A stretch of DNA of 64,000 nucleotides from Chryseobacterium angstadtii (GCF_001045465.1 NZ_LFND01000001.1:496001-560000), one strand, 5' to 3'. Shown: positions 36,936 through 45,513, counted from the stretch's first letter. Notes: generated from the sequence alone by a model not told the origin. A program made the numbers and translations.

Positions 36936-38225
36936 TTAATCTGGGCAGGTTCGTGTGCTGATGCAATACCAGCCGAAAGTAGCTCCTGAATCTTGTGAAG
37001 TATACATTTTAAGGCATCTGTTGGTAAGATCATACACCAGCATTCCTTCTATAAAGTTGGAGGGAGGAATATTTACCGGATTTCCTGAAGCGTTAAATGC
37101 CAGACGGTTAACAACAAATCCTTTGGTTCTGGCTTCCATAACGAGCCATGCTCCATTTCTTGATGCAGGCCAGTTGTCCTGAATCTCCTGACTGTTGGTC
37201 CTTAATAAAGAACTGACCCCCACTTTACTGATTAGTGCCGAATTTCCGCCTGTAGCAGGGGCTCCGGGCTTATAGCAGCCTGTAGAGCAAAGGGATATTG
37301 TCACTTTAACTCCTGCAGAAGGAAGGCTATAGCATCCTGACGTTACATTATGGCAATAGGCATAATAGGTTCCTGATGAAGTCACCTGGCTGGGGTTAGC
37401 CACTTTCGTAGAAGAACTTGGATTACTGGCAACGGAATGCCATTCCAAAGTGGTTCCTGAAGGGCAGCTGCTCGTTACCAGATTAGATAAATTGGCAAAA
37501 AGATCAGGACAGGTATTGTTTACTGATGTTGCTGAAACAGTTGGAGAAGGGAATGGTGTGTTGGTAACTTCGAATACATTAATAACGAGTCTGAAGTTTC
37601 TGGCCTGCTCACAACCGGAATAGGCTGCAGCCTGGATGGTTCCCGAAAAACTTATGGTTGTTCTGTTGGTCACCTCAAAATCATAAATAATCTGATTGTT
37701 ATCATCACTCCCTCCTACAAACGTATTGCTTCCCGTCTTACCTCCCAGATTATAGTTATTGAAAAACATGGATCTTTTGTCTCCTGAGCCTGTAGTACCA
37801 AACATATTCACATATACTCTATATGTTTTTGTTGGGCTTAGCCCTGAAACGCTTCTTTGCCAAAAAACGCCCACGGGTGTATCATACCAGGTTTCAAAAC
37901 CTCTGCTGGACGTATTATTTTCATAAGTAGTGCCTCCTGTATTGTTATTACATCCGGAAGGAGAAGTAGACTGTGGCCCGGATCCGGGACTATGTGCACT
38001 CCATCCACTAGTCAATGCTGTGTAAGTCTTTGTCTTACAAGTGTCTGAAACTAAAGAATAATATCCCGTACTTGAATGTTCTCTTTTCAATAGTTTCTCA
38101 TCTTTCACTGTTTTTGTGGGAAAATTTTCATTCAGTAATCCTGAATATTTAGAATAATTTTTTCCATGTAGGGAACTAAAAACTACCAGAAATGTAAGAC
38201 ACTTCAAAAAATATATTTTCATCAT
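36936..38225 (-). CDS. Secreted surface protein sharing a C-terminal module with its neighbour
   Basis: A 429-residue protein with a signal peptide (MMKIYFLKCLTFLVVFSSL). The central region (about 75-215) looks like a beta-sandwich domain (GFETWYDTPVGVFWQRSVSG; NRTTISFSGTIQAAAYSGCE). An Ig-like segment ending TYYAYCHNVTSGC follows, and then the same ~115-residue Cys-containing end module as the 890-aa protein (CYKPGAPAT start, GMLVYDLTN, ending ISTRTCPD). The function is unknown; cell-surface display is inferred. Confidence 0.75.
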   Translation of the reverse strand: MMKIYFLKCLTFLVVFSSLHGKNYSKYSGLLNENFPTKTVKDEKLLKREHSSTGYYSLVSDTCKTKTYTALTSGWSAHSPGSGPQSTSPSGCNNNTGGTTYENNTSSRGFETWYDTPVGVFWQRSVSGLSPTKTYRVYVNMFGTTGSGDKRSMFFNNYNLGGKTGSNTFVGGSDDNNQIIYDFEVTNRTTISFSGTIQAAAYSGCEQARNFRLVINVFEVTNTPFPSPTVSATSVNNTCPDLFANLSNLVTSSCPSGTTLEWHSVASNPSSSTKVANPSQVTSSGTYYAYCHNVTSGCYSLPSAGVKVTISLCSTGCYKPGAPATGGNSALISKVGVSSLLRTNSQEIQDNWPASRNGAWLVMEARTKGFVVNRLAFNASGNPVNIPPSNFIEGMLVYDLTNRCLKMYTSQDSGATFGWYCISTRTCPD

Positions 38226-38810
38226 TTGTACTTTTATTTTAAGTGGTTGTTGCCTCTTAAAGATTGTTTTCTTATTGTTGAAATTTTATTAATTATCACT
38301 CGCCAAAATTTACCCCGTGCATGCTGAAATCATTCAGCATTGCATATGGGGAATCATTTTGTACGAAAAGAGAGTTGTCTGCAGATATCTTTAAACTGAA
38401 GGTTTACAATTATCACCTCAGCAAAAGCGGAAAAAGATTTATATCCTAATCTTTTTTACAAATCGAGCATCAACTCTTTATAATTATTAATGATTATTTA
38501 TAGGATCAAATGAGCAGATTTTATTACAAATCTGTATATTTTTAGAAGAATATTTTTTAATAACCTTCTTTATTGTGTTTTTAAAAAAGTAAATTTTATA
38601 CAAAAGTAATCCATTTTTCAAATTACACAAATAGTATTAATTGGCGTAAAAAAATGAAAAATTGAAAATAAAACAACACGAAATAAGTATAAATGATGAA
38701 ATCAACATAATAATGCCAATTAATTGAAAAATCAATTTAATTAATTATTTATCAATGATTTAATAATTTTCAATAAATTATACATTTTAACATTATTATT
38801 TGTAAAATAC
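38226..38810. other. AT-rich gene-free region with hairpins
   Basis: No gene is visible in this 585-bp gap. 38315-38353 folds into a stem-loop built on ATGCTGAA-ATCA-TTCAGCAT, extended by CCCC/GGGG. 38430-38458 holds AAAGATT/AATCTTT followed by T residues, a weak terminator. The remainder is AT-rich, low-complexity sequence. Confidence 0.45.
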
Positions 38811-40394
38811 TTAAATCATCTTTAATCGTTCTTCTTCCAGATCAATCTGATATAAGTGCTGGCGGATCACTTCTTCATTAATGGTAATATCTTTATTAAG
38901 CTCCGAAAGATACTGTCTCTGGCTTTCAAGCATTTCAACGAAAATTATTTTATTTTTCTCGTTCATCCAGCCATCATCATTCGCTTTCGATTTTTCTTCC
39001 CAGTGTTTCAGCATCCTTTCCACTCCGGCATGTCCTTGAAGTTCGTTTTCATGTTTTGTTTTAAGGAAATGATAAACATGCTGCTTCAGCTCATGTTTTA
39101 TTTTCTGTCTCGTGAGCTCTTCCTCCTCTTCATTTATAAAATCCTGAAACGCATGACCTTTATTGATAAAATAAGGCAGTGTAAGCCCCTGGACCAGTAA
39201 TGTAAGAAGAATCACAACAAATGTAATAAAGAGGATCAGATTCCGGTTAGGAAAAGGTTCTCCGTTTCCGAGTGTAATAGGAATCGCCAGTGCAGCAGCG
39301 AGGGAAACCACTCCTCTCATCCCTGTCCATCCAAGAAAAAGAGGCAGCAACAGACTTCTTCTTCTCGTAGAAGCTCTTGGTGCCACGCTTGGCCGGAAAA
39401 TAATGGTAGCCACCATAGCCGCATAAGAGCTTATAATTCTGGCCAGAATCAAAACAAGAGTTACCATTATTCCATATTGTACAGCTGTACCCAGAGGAAT
39501 TCCTTCGGTACGCAGCCCTCCCACAATTTCAGGAAGCTCCAGCCCGATCAGCAGGAAAACAATTCCGTTCAGAAGAAATACTACACTTTCCCATACACTT
39601 TGACCTTTTATACGGCTGGCACTGTCTAAAAATACCAGACGTCTCGTGGACATATACAAACCTCCACATACCACAGCAAGCACGCCGGAACTGTGAAACT
39701 GTTCAGCTATCCAATACATAATATAAGGCTCTATAAGGGTAAGGGCAATATCTGAAGGCGCATCCGTAGGTAAACGTTTATGGGCCTGTACAAAGATCCA
39801 TCCCAATAATAACCCTATTCCCGAGCCACCTATCACCATCCATAAAAAGCTCAGAGAAGCCTCCTGCCATACAAATTGTCCGGTACCTATGGCAATGAGT
39901 GCAAAACGAAATATGATAAGAGAGGAAGCGTCGTTTAATAAGCTTTCTCCTTCCAGAATAGCGGAAGTAGTTTTGGGTATTTTGACAAATTTCATAATAG
40001 CTCCCGTACTCACAGCATCCGGTGGAGAAACTATTCCTCCCAATAAAAATCCTAACGCAATGGTAAACCCGGGAATAAAATAGTTGGCGGCCACAGCCAC
40101 CGAAAGAGCCGTAAAAAATACCACCAGAAAGGCAAAACTGCCAATAATCCGCCACCATCTTTTCATCTCTTTAAAAGAAATGTCCCAGGCTGAAGCAAAC
40201 AAAAGAGGAGGTAAAAAGATAAAGAAAATAAGATCCGGATCTACTTTCACTACCGGAAGCCCCGGAACAAGACTTACCAAAAGCCCGAATATTACCAATA
40301 AAATAGGGTAAGCGATTTTAAGTTTGGCAGCCCACATATTAAGTAATACGATAGCCGCTATCATTGCCAGAAAAAAAGGTAAAAGAGTATGCAT
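38811..40394 (-). CDS. CPA1-family Na+/H+ antiporter
   Basis: A 527-residue inner-membrane exchanger that expels Na+ in return for protons, serving pH and salt balance. About 12 membrane helices fill residues 1-400. The family core is visible: PPLLFASAWDISFKEMKRWW, GGIVSPPDAVSTGAI, and EGESLLNDASSLIIFRF with the ND pair of the ion site. The C-terminal ~120 residues are cytoplasmic, charged and helical, probably regulatory. It is monocistronic. Confidence 0.93.
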   Translation of the reverse strand: MHTLLPFFLAMIAAIVLLNMWAAKLKIAYPILLVIFGLLVSLVPGLPVVKVDPDLIFFIFLPPLLFASAWDISFKEMKRWWRIIGSFAFLVVFFTALSVAVAANYFIPGFTIALGFLLGGIVSPPDAVSTGAIMKFVKIPKTTSAILEGESLLNDASSLIIFRFALIAIGTGQFVWQEASLSFLWMVIGGSGIGLLLGWIFVQAHKRLPTDAPSDIALTLIEPYIMYWIAEQFHSSGVLAVVCGGLYMSTRRLVFLDSASRIKGQSVWESVVFLLNGIVFLLIGLELPEIVGGLRTEGIPLGTAVQYGIMVTLVLILARIISSYAAMVATIIFRPSVAPRASTRRRSLLLPLFLGWTGMRGVVSLAAALAIPITLGNGEPFPNRNLILFITFVVILLTLLVQGLTLPYFINKGHAFQDFINEEEEELTRQKIKHELKQHVYHFLKTKHENELQGHAGVERMLKHWEEKSKANDDGWMNEKNKIIFVEMLESQRQYLSELNKDITINEEVIRQHLYQIDLEEERLKMI

Positions 40395-40617
40395 TGAAAT
40401 ATTGTGTTTTTTTATTTTTTACCCATTGATTTTTTTAATTTCAACGGGTATGTTTTTTACAAATATACAGTCAAATCTCTTTTTTCATATTAATTTTTAT
40501 GATCCTATTTGAACTTAAACTGAAATCATTGAAAAATCCTTTTGTTTATTATGTTTTCTGTTTAGCATCATGAAAATGTTATGTTAATCTGGGTTCGGGA
40601 TTAGAATTGATTATAAT
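40395..40617. other. Intergenic region between divergent genes
   Basis: AT-rich upstream sequence of the antiporter gene. I see no gene or clear hairpin here. Confidence 0.4.
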
Positions 40618-40918
40618 AATGCTATTATTTATCGCAAGGATAAACAAAGATTCTTTCACCTTTTTGAATGTTTTTAAAGTTAAACTAAGTCACTTCGTTT
40701 ATCAAAGTAATACAAAATTGGGTATTAATTCACTAGATTTTATTTCCTTGTACATCTTAAATAGTTAATTACAGAAATGCCATTATTTATCGCAAGGATA
40801 AACAAAGATTCTTTCACCTTTCTGAATGTTTTTAAAGTTAAACTAAGCCACTTCGTTTATCAAAGTAATACAAAATTGGGTATTAATTCGCTAGATTTTA
40901 TATCCTTATATAGCTTAA
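40618..40918. repeat. Two direct tandem copies of a ~143-bp noncoding element
   Basis: Copy 1 (about 40618-40760) and copy 2 (about 40776-40918) differ at about nine positions; the period is 158 bp. Both contain ATTTATCGCAAGGATAAACA and ACAAAATTGGGTATTAATTC. They lie directly upstream of the first dyad-controlled promoter of the 41-51 kb cluster. No reading frame runs through them. Confidence 0.85.
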
Positions 40919-40953
40919 AAAAATCACATTTTTAATTTAAAATTTTAATTAAA

Positions 40954-40989
40954 CACGTCAAGTTTCGTCGTTCACAGCCTGTATTTTTG
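40954..40989 (+). promoter_or_regulatory. Dyad site plus -7 box, unit 1 (M15 peptidase)
   Basis: CACGTCAAGTTTCGTCG (40954-40970), an 11-bp spacer, then TATTTTTG (40982-40989). The ATG at 41010 is 20 bp downstream. The dyad replaces the normal -33 element. Confidence 0.8.
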
Positions 40990-41009
40990 CCATACAATAT
41001 AAAAACATC

Positions 41010-41510
41010 ATGGACAAAGTAACTTTACAGAGAATAGGCCTGCTTCACCCCTATGTACGGGAGGAAGTAGAACAAATCATTAAAGAATGTGATGCCGCAC
41101 TTACAGGAAGGGCAAAGGTCAGAATCACACAGGGACTGAGATCTTTTGAGGAACAGGAAAAACTCTATGCTATCGGAAGAATTACAACGGGAAAAAAAGT
41201 CACCAATGCCAAAGCCGGACAAAGCATTCATAATTACGGCCTTGCTGTAGATATCTGCCTGATGATTGACGGAAAAACAGCAAGCTGGGACACGGCAAAA
41301 GACTGGGACAATGATCAGGTGGCTGACTGGTATGAGTGCGTCCAGATTTTTGCAAAACACGGCTGGGACTGGGGAGGAAACTGGAAAACTTTTAAAGACC
41401 TTCCCCACTTCGAAAAAAAGAATATCAAGACTAAAAAAGGGGTCGTGAAAACAGCCTGGCGAACACTATCCAAGATGCCTAGAGATCAGCAGAATTATAT
41501 ACTATTTTAA
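41010..41510 (+). CDS. M15-family peptidase, endolysin-like
   Basis: A 166-residue single-domain zinc peptidase of the M15 group (L-Ala-D-Glu endopeptidase/endolysin or VanY-like). Zinc ligands and neighbours are visible: His74 and Asp81 in SIHNYGLAVDIC, and His133 in DLPHFEK, with an earlier RSFEEQEKLYAIGR that matches the substrate-side motif. There is no signal peptide, as in phage endolysins, so it would need a release route or act after lysis. It is the first unit of the dyad-controlled cluster. Confidence 0.88.
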   Translation: MDKVTLQRIGLLHPYVREEVEQIIKECDAALTGRAKVRITQGLRSFEEQEKLYAIGRITTGKKVTNAKAGQSIHNYGLAVDICLMIDGKTASWDTAKDWDNDQVADWYECVQIFAKHGWDWGGNWKTFKDLPHFEKKNIKTKKGVVKTAWRTLSKMPRDQQNYILF

Positions 41511-41696
41511 CCTAAATTCTGATTAATAAAATTGAGACCCTGAAAGTTACGGGATACGGGATTGCGAGTTACCGATTTGCGCCCCGAAACCCGTACCCCG
41601 AAACATTATGAGTCGTTGATATTAACTTTGAACCTCCTAAAATCATCATAAAAAAACAGCTTATTTTAATTCTCTATTATTTGAAAATAATTATAA
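41511..41696. other. Spacer with partial copy of a GC-richer dispersed repeat
   Basis: Around 41550-41606 are words such as TACGGGATACGGGATT and CCCGAAACCCGTACCCCGAA that match one arm of the repeat found at 52551-52712 and 56952-57116. No gene is present. Confidence 0.5.
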
Positions 41697-41732
41697 TACG
41701 ACAAGTTCTGTCGCTTCCCCGGCCTATCTTTG
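41697..41732 (+). promoter_or_regulatory. Dyad site plus -7 box, unit 2 (patatin)
   Basis: TACGACAAGTTCTGTCG (41697-41713) contains a perfect CGACA-N5-TGTCG dyad. An 11-bp spacer separates it from TATCTTTG (41725-41732). Confidence 0.85.
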
Positions 41733-41756
41733 TTTTATAAGAAAAATATTAGTTAA

Positions 41757-41822
41757 CTGAGATCTCAACACTAAAACCAGCCTCCGCTTTCACGAGCAGA
41801 ATGTTGGTTTTAGTTGTCTCAG
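41757..41822 (+). promoter_or_regulatory. Structured leader hairpin upstream of the patatin gene
   Basis: CTGAGA, CAAC and TAAAACCA on the left pair with TGGTTTTA, GTTG and TCTCAG on the right (18 bp with two bulges), closing a 25-nt loop. It lies between the promoter and the ATG at 41861. It might be a protein-binding site, an attenuator or an RNA-stability element. Confidence 0.55.
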
Positions 41823-41860
41823 GACATTAGTTTTTCCTTCGAAAACCATTAAAACATCAT

Positions 41861-42898
41861 ATGAAAAAGACAACCATTCTTTCTTTGGACGGGGGCGGAA
41901 TAAGGGGAATTATTACCTGCATTATTCTGCGCTACATAGAAGAGCAGCTTCAGTATCATGATAACCCGGGAGCCAAACTCGGAGATTATTTTGATCTGGT
42001 GGCCGGAAGCAGTACAGGAGGGCTGATTGCATCTATTATTCTATGTCCCGATGAACACCGAAAAGCTAAATATTCTATCCAGAAAGGATTGGAATTATAT
42101 GCTGAAAAGGGCGGCGACATTTTCCAAGTCTCTTTCTGGGAAAAGCTGGTCAATCCGTTTGGCCTGCTTAACGAAAAAATCTCTCAGGAAGCGCTTGTAA
42201 AAAACTTGAATGACTTTTTTGGAAATCTTGAACTTAAAGAATTTATAAAACCATGTTTAATAACCAGTTATGACATCGAAAACAGAAGAGCGAAGCTCTT
42301 TAATTCCTGGGAAGCCAATCTGAGCACAGATAATTTTTATGTAAAAGACATCTGCAGAGCTACATCAGCGGCACCCACTTATTTCAGCCCGGTACAGATC
42401 AAATCTATGTACGGGCAGATCTTCAGCCTGATAGACGGCGGTATGTTTGCCAACAATCCTGCGCTTTGTGCTTATGCAGAAGCAAGAAAAATTCCTTTTG
42501 CAGAAGTATTGAAAAATCATCAGAAAGCGAATCATCCCGGCGTAAATGATATGATTATTGTTTCTATAGGAACCGGTATTGAGGCGAGACCTTATTCTTT
42601 CAAAAAACTGCAAAAATCCGGAAAGATAGGCTGGGTAAACCCGATCATTGACATTCTGATGTCTGCCAATGCAGAAACTGTAGATTATCAGCTTTGCCAG
42701 ATGTTTCAGACATTAGGCCAGCGGAATCAGAAGAATTATTACCGCCTGAATCCATCATTAAAAAATGCGTCTCCAGGTATGGATAATGTAAGAAGATCCA
42801 ATATTGAAAACCTGATCCAGGCAGGATTGAGCTATATTGATGATAACAGAGAAATTCTGAATCAGATCGTCCAGAAACTGATCAGAAATAAAATATAA
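41861..42898 (+). CDS. Patatin-like phospholipase
   Basis: A 345-residue lipid acyl hydrolase with the catalytic dyad visible: Ser51 in the GSSTG motif and Asp192 in LIDGGMFANNP. The oxyanion loop is SLDGGGIRGI (residues 8-17). There is no signal peptide, so it is cytoplasmic unless released. Similar patatins serve as membrane-damaging effectors in CBASS and other defence or toxin systems, but no nucleotidyltransferase lies nearby. It is transcribed from its own dyad promoter with a structured leader. Confidence 0.9.
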   Translation: MKKTTILSLDGGGIRGIITCIILRYIEEQLQYHDNPGAKLGDYFDLVAGSSTGGLIASIILCPDEHRKAKYSIQKGLELYAEKGGDIFQVSFWEKLVNPFGLLNEKISQEALVKNLNDFFGNLELKEFIKPCLITSYDIENRRAKLFNSWEANLSTDNFYVKDICRATSAAPTYFSPVQIKSMYGQIFSLIDGGMFANNPALCAYAEARKIPFAEVLKNHQKANHPGVNDMIIVSIGTGIEARPYSFKKLQKSGKIGWVNPIIDILMSANAETVDYQLCQMFQTLGQRNQKNYYRLNPSLKNASPGMDNVRRSNIENLIQAGLSYIDDNREILNQIVQKLIRNKI

Positions 42899-42969
42899 GC
42901 TTTTTTGCTTATAACTATTCGATATAAGCTTAAAAGATTATATTGAAAATTATAAAAAAGTTTTTAAAA

Positions 42970-43005
42970 CACGTCAAGTTTTGTCGTCTTCGCTCACTAC
43001 TTTTG
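42970..43005 (+). promoter_or_regulatory. Dyad site plus -7 box, unit 3 (acidic small protein)
   Basis: CACGTCAAGTTTTGTCG (42970-42986), an 11-bp spacer, TACTTTTG (42998-43005). The ATG of the 56-aa gene is 125 bp downstream. Confidence 0.8.
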
Positions 43006-43029
43006 GAGTATCAACAAAGACACAAAACA

Positions 43030-43100
43030 ACCATCATTAAAATTTTAAAAAGCCTTTGAATTCAACATTTATCAATGCTGGACAGCCAGAAATATGTTTA
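43030..43100 (+). repeat. Leader repeat, copy A
   Basis: This ~70-bp leader segment (containing CCTTTGAATTC and GGACAGCCAGAAATATGT) resembles 43374-43444, which lies at the same place downstream of the next dyad promoter. The promoter-leader block has been duplicated. Confidence 0.65.
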
Positions 43101-43130
43101 TCACATCACCAAAAACTTACAACACCCAAC

Positions 43131-43301
43131 ATGGAGACACCCAATCACAATCCAGATATACTTTTCGATGAAGATCTCTATACTATTGAATGGAGCGATA
43201 TCGAACATGCTGAGATGGACTATGAAAACTATCTCAATGACATTGAAAATTTTTTCAGGGAAGATTTTAATGATGATATTCCCGAAGAAAATATCGACTA
43301 A
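43131..43301 (+). CDS. Small, extremely acidic protein
   Basis: A 56-residue protein starting METPNHNPDILFDEDLYTIE. Twenty residues are Asp or Glu, one is Arg and none is Lys. A TTG at 43056 could extend it by 25 residues, but that part overlaps the leader repeat. I know no family. The charge recalls DNA mimics and small immunity or chaperone proteins; this is only an analogy. It has its own dyad promoter and stands just before the fibre genes. Confidence 0.55.
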   Translation: METPNHNPDILFDEDLYTIEWSDIEHAEMDYENYLNDIENFFREDFNDDIPEENID

Positions 43302-43312
43302 ATAAATTCTAA

Positions 43313-43348
43313 CACGACGAGTTCTGACGCTGTCCGGAATTATCTTTG
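43313..43348 (+). promoter_or_regulatory. Dyad site plus -7 box, unit 4 (fibre and giant-protein genes)
   Basis: CACGACGAGTTCTGACG (43313-43329), an 11-bp spacer, TATCTTTG (43341-43348). A leader of about 245 nt precedes the first fibre gene at 43599. Confidence 0.8.
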
Positions 43349-43373
43349 AAACACCAATCACAAGATCCGGCAC

Positions 43374-43444
43374 ACCATCCCATAATCATTATAAACACCT
43401 TTGAATCCATCATTCACAAAATGCCGGACAGCCAGAACTATGTC
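43374..43444 (+). repeat. Leader repeat, copy B
   Basis: Matches copy A (43030-43100) with roughly 70 percent identity by eye, including CCTTTGAATCC and GGACAGCCAGAACTATGT. A 17-codon frame opens at its end (43440-43493, MSEMNKNESQHVMHKWA); I see no evidence that it is translated. Confidence 0.6.
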
Positions 43445-43598
43445 TGAAATGAACAAAAATGAATCACAACATGTAATGCACAAGTGGGCATAAGTCTTAC
43501 CACTAAAAAAACTAAAAACCCTTTAAGAGCTTCTGTAAAAAGACTCTTTAAATGATAACCTATTCATTAACCCCAAACAAAATCACATCGTTTTTATT

Positions 43599-44240
43599 AT
43601 GAAAACAAAACAAGAATTAAGGCTCAAATTCGAGAACGGAGACAAGCCTACACAGGACCATTTCTGGGAATGGCAGGACTCGTACTGGCACAAGGACGAG
43701 AAAATAGACATGGCTAAAATTGCAGGTCTGGAAAACGGTCTTCCCCGCCTGAATGACCTTTATGCAGAAACAGATGAATCCGGCAATGCTTCCTTCGCCT
43801 ATTTACAGGTCAGAAGAATATTTATCAAACCCGGAACATTACATATTCCCGACCGGTTTGCTGTTGCAATGGGAGTATCGGAGCTGACGCTTGCGGACAG
43901 TGTTCTCACAATTGGAGTCGAAGCTTTCAATAGTAATCCGATAAAATCGCTGGTGCTTCCTAAGCAGCTTACAACTATTGGCGAACGGGCATTTATATCT
44001 AATGAACTGACTTCACTGGCTATTCCTTCCAACGTCAAAGAAATCAAGGATTCTGCCTTCGCTTATAATAAACTTACGTCATTGTACGTGCCTCCAAGTG
44101 TTACTCTGATCAGGCCGAATGCCTTCAATTTTAACCCGGGTTTATCCTCTGTACTGCTGGACAAAGCCACGCAATATTATTCTGATGCATTTGGAGCAAA
44201 CACAAGAGTTACTGGCGGAACTTTAATCTTCGACATGTAA
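43599..44240 (+). CDS. Tail-fibre-like protein with BspA-type leucine-rich repeats
   Basis: A 213-residue protein. Residues 1-50 (KFENGD, FWEWQDSYWHK) form a domain shared with the next gene. Residues 85-190 are BspA-type LRR_5 repeats (VLTIGVEAFNSNPIKSLVLP; IPSNVKEIKDSAFAYNKLTS), a binding scaffold. There is no signal peptide. The layout, a constant N-terminus on variable C-terminal binding modules, is that of fibre proteins docking on a common base. The next gene follows after 13 bp. Confidence 0.7.
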   Translation: MKTKQELRLKFENGDKPTQDHFWEWQDSYWHKDEKIDMAKIAGLENGLPRLNDLYAETDESGNASFAYLQVRRIFIKPGTLHIPDRFAVAMGVSELTLADSVLTIGVEAFNSNPIKSLVLPKQLTTIGERAFISNELTSLAIPSNVKEIKDSAFAYNKLTSLYVPPSVTLIRPNAFNFNPGLSSVLLDKATQYYSDAFGANTRVTGGTLIFDM

Positions 44241-44253
44241 AAAAACAACGAAA

Positions 44254-45513
44254 ATGAAAACAAAACAGGAAATAAAACAATACTTCGAAAACGGAAATAT
44301 TCCCAATCAGGAACAGTTCTGGGATTGGCAGGATGCCTACTGGCACAAAGAGGAAAGTATTGCTCAGGATAACATCAGCGGACTGAAAGATGCTTTCAAT
44401 ACGAAAATGAACAGACCACAGGGAGGAACAGGCTTTTATATTATTGCCCAGAATGGAGATATCTCCAATTACTCCAAGCTCAATCTGCAGTCTTACAATA
44501 TTCCTTACTGGAATGGATCCAGTCTTACCAGCAGCAGTATTTATCACAGTAACGATAAAACAGGTATAGGAACACTGACTCCTTCGGAAACACTTGAAGT
44601 AGCAGGAAATATCAAATCTACAGGACTGATTGTTTCTAATCTTCCGGCAGCCAATATCAATTTCAGCAGAAATCTGGTTGCAAAAGATGACGGAACCATC
44701 GGATGGGAAGTAAAATCCACCTCATCCGGAACATACATCCCGTTATCAGGAACGGAAGCCGGCAAGCCTATTTCCGGAAACCTGGAGCTGATGACAGAGC
44801 TGTCAGAGGAAAACAGTTCGATCTACAGGGATAATAAAGATACAGGCGTAAAAAATGAGATCGGGTTTTATCCTTCCGGAATGACGCTGTCTTCTTTAAA
44901 CACCGATCAAAATGTGATGATGTCCAGAATAGATCTTTCCAATGATGCGCTTTATGTATCCGGTCCTTCTTCGCAACTTTCTATGGATCAGTGGCAGACT
45001 TCTCTGGTGTACCGCAACGGCAGAGATATGAAAGGAATTATTATAGATTCCAATATTGAGCAGCCTATAGTCATCAGCCATATCGCCTCTTTTCAGAAGC
45101 CAAGAGGATTAACCGGAGTACAATATTACGGAGATAATGCAGAACCGGATGACTATATCCAGAAGCAGTATGTAGACAAAAAAATGTCCTATACCCGTAA
45201 AGAAGAAAGAACGGAAGGAACCTGGATCAACGGCAAACCGGTTTATAGACAATCGCTGTACTTCGATCAGATTCCAGCATCCGGAGAAATTGATCTCGAA
45301 AGAGAGATTCCCGCCATCGAAACCATCGTTTCCAATGAAATGTTTACCGAGTGGAGGGCTTTTGATACGGCATTCGCAGGCAATCAATGGAGAAACCAGA
45401 TCTTCATTACGGTAGACTCCAGGCTCATCAAGATTCAACTCATAAAGGAAGATGGCTACGATTATTCCGGAATCGACTCCTTTAGCATCACTCTGGAATA
45501 CACAAAAAAATAA
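44254..45513 (+). CDS. Tail-fibre-like protein
   Basis: A 419-residue protein. Residues 1-45 (YFENGNIPNQEQFWDWQDAY, WHKEE) repeat the N-terminal domain of the previous gene. The middle has fibre-like phrases (GIGTLTPSETLEVAGNIKST; NLVAKDDGTIGWEV) as in phage and Bacteroidetes fibre proteins. The C-terminal ~100 residues read as a compact beta-domain. There is no signal peptide. It is 34 bp upstream of the giant gene and belongs to the same transcript. Confidence 0.7.
   Translation: MKTKQEIKQYFENGNIPNQEQFWDWQDAYWHKEESIAQDNISGLKDAFNTKMNRPQGGTGFYIIAQNGDISNYSKLNLQSYNIPYWNGSSLTSSSIYHSNDKTGIGTLTPSETLEVAGNIKSTGLIVSNLPAANINFSRNLVAKDDGTIGWEVKSTSSGTYIPLSGTEAGKPISGNLELMTELSEENSSIYRDNKDTGVKNEIGFYPSGMTLSSLNTDQNVMMSRIDLSNDALYVSGPSSQLSMDQWQTSLVYRNGRDMKGIIIDSNIEQPIVISHIASFQKPRGLTGVQYYGDNAEPDDYIQKQYVDKKMSYTRKEERTEGTWINGKPVYRQSLYFDQIPASGEIDLEREIPAIETIVSNEMFTEWRAFDTAFAGNQWRNQIFITVDSRLIKIQLIKEDGYDYSGIDSFSITLEYTKK

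Noticed and set aside
40618..40918. Tandem tRNA-like or IS ends
   Set aside because: No cloverleaf, CCA end, terminal inverted repeat or transposase frame is present in the copies.
41861..42898. CBASS operon built on a patatin effector
   Set aside because: No cyclic-nucleotide synthase (CD-NTase), Cap2 or Cap3 gene lies nearby.
43056..43130. N-terminal extension of the acidic small protein from a TTG
   Set aside because: The extension is the duplicated leader sequence, whose counterpart before the fibre genes is not in an equivalent frame.
43440..43493. A 17-codon frame in the leader of the fibre genes
   Set aside because: No conservation evidence and the equivalent place in the other leader does not encode a similar peptide.
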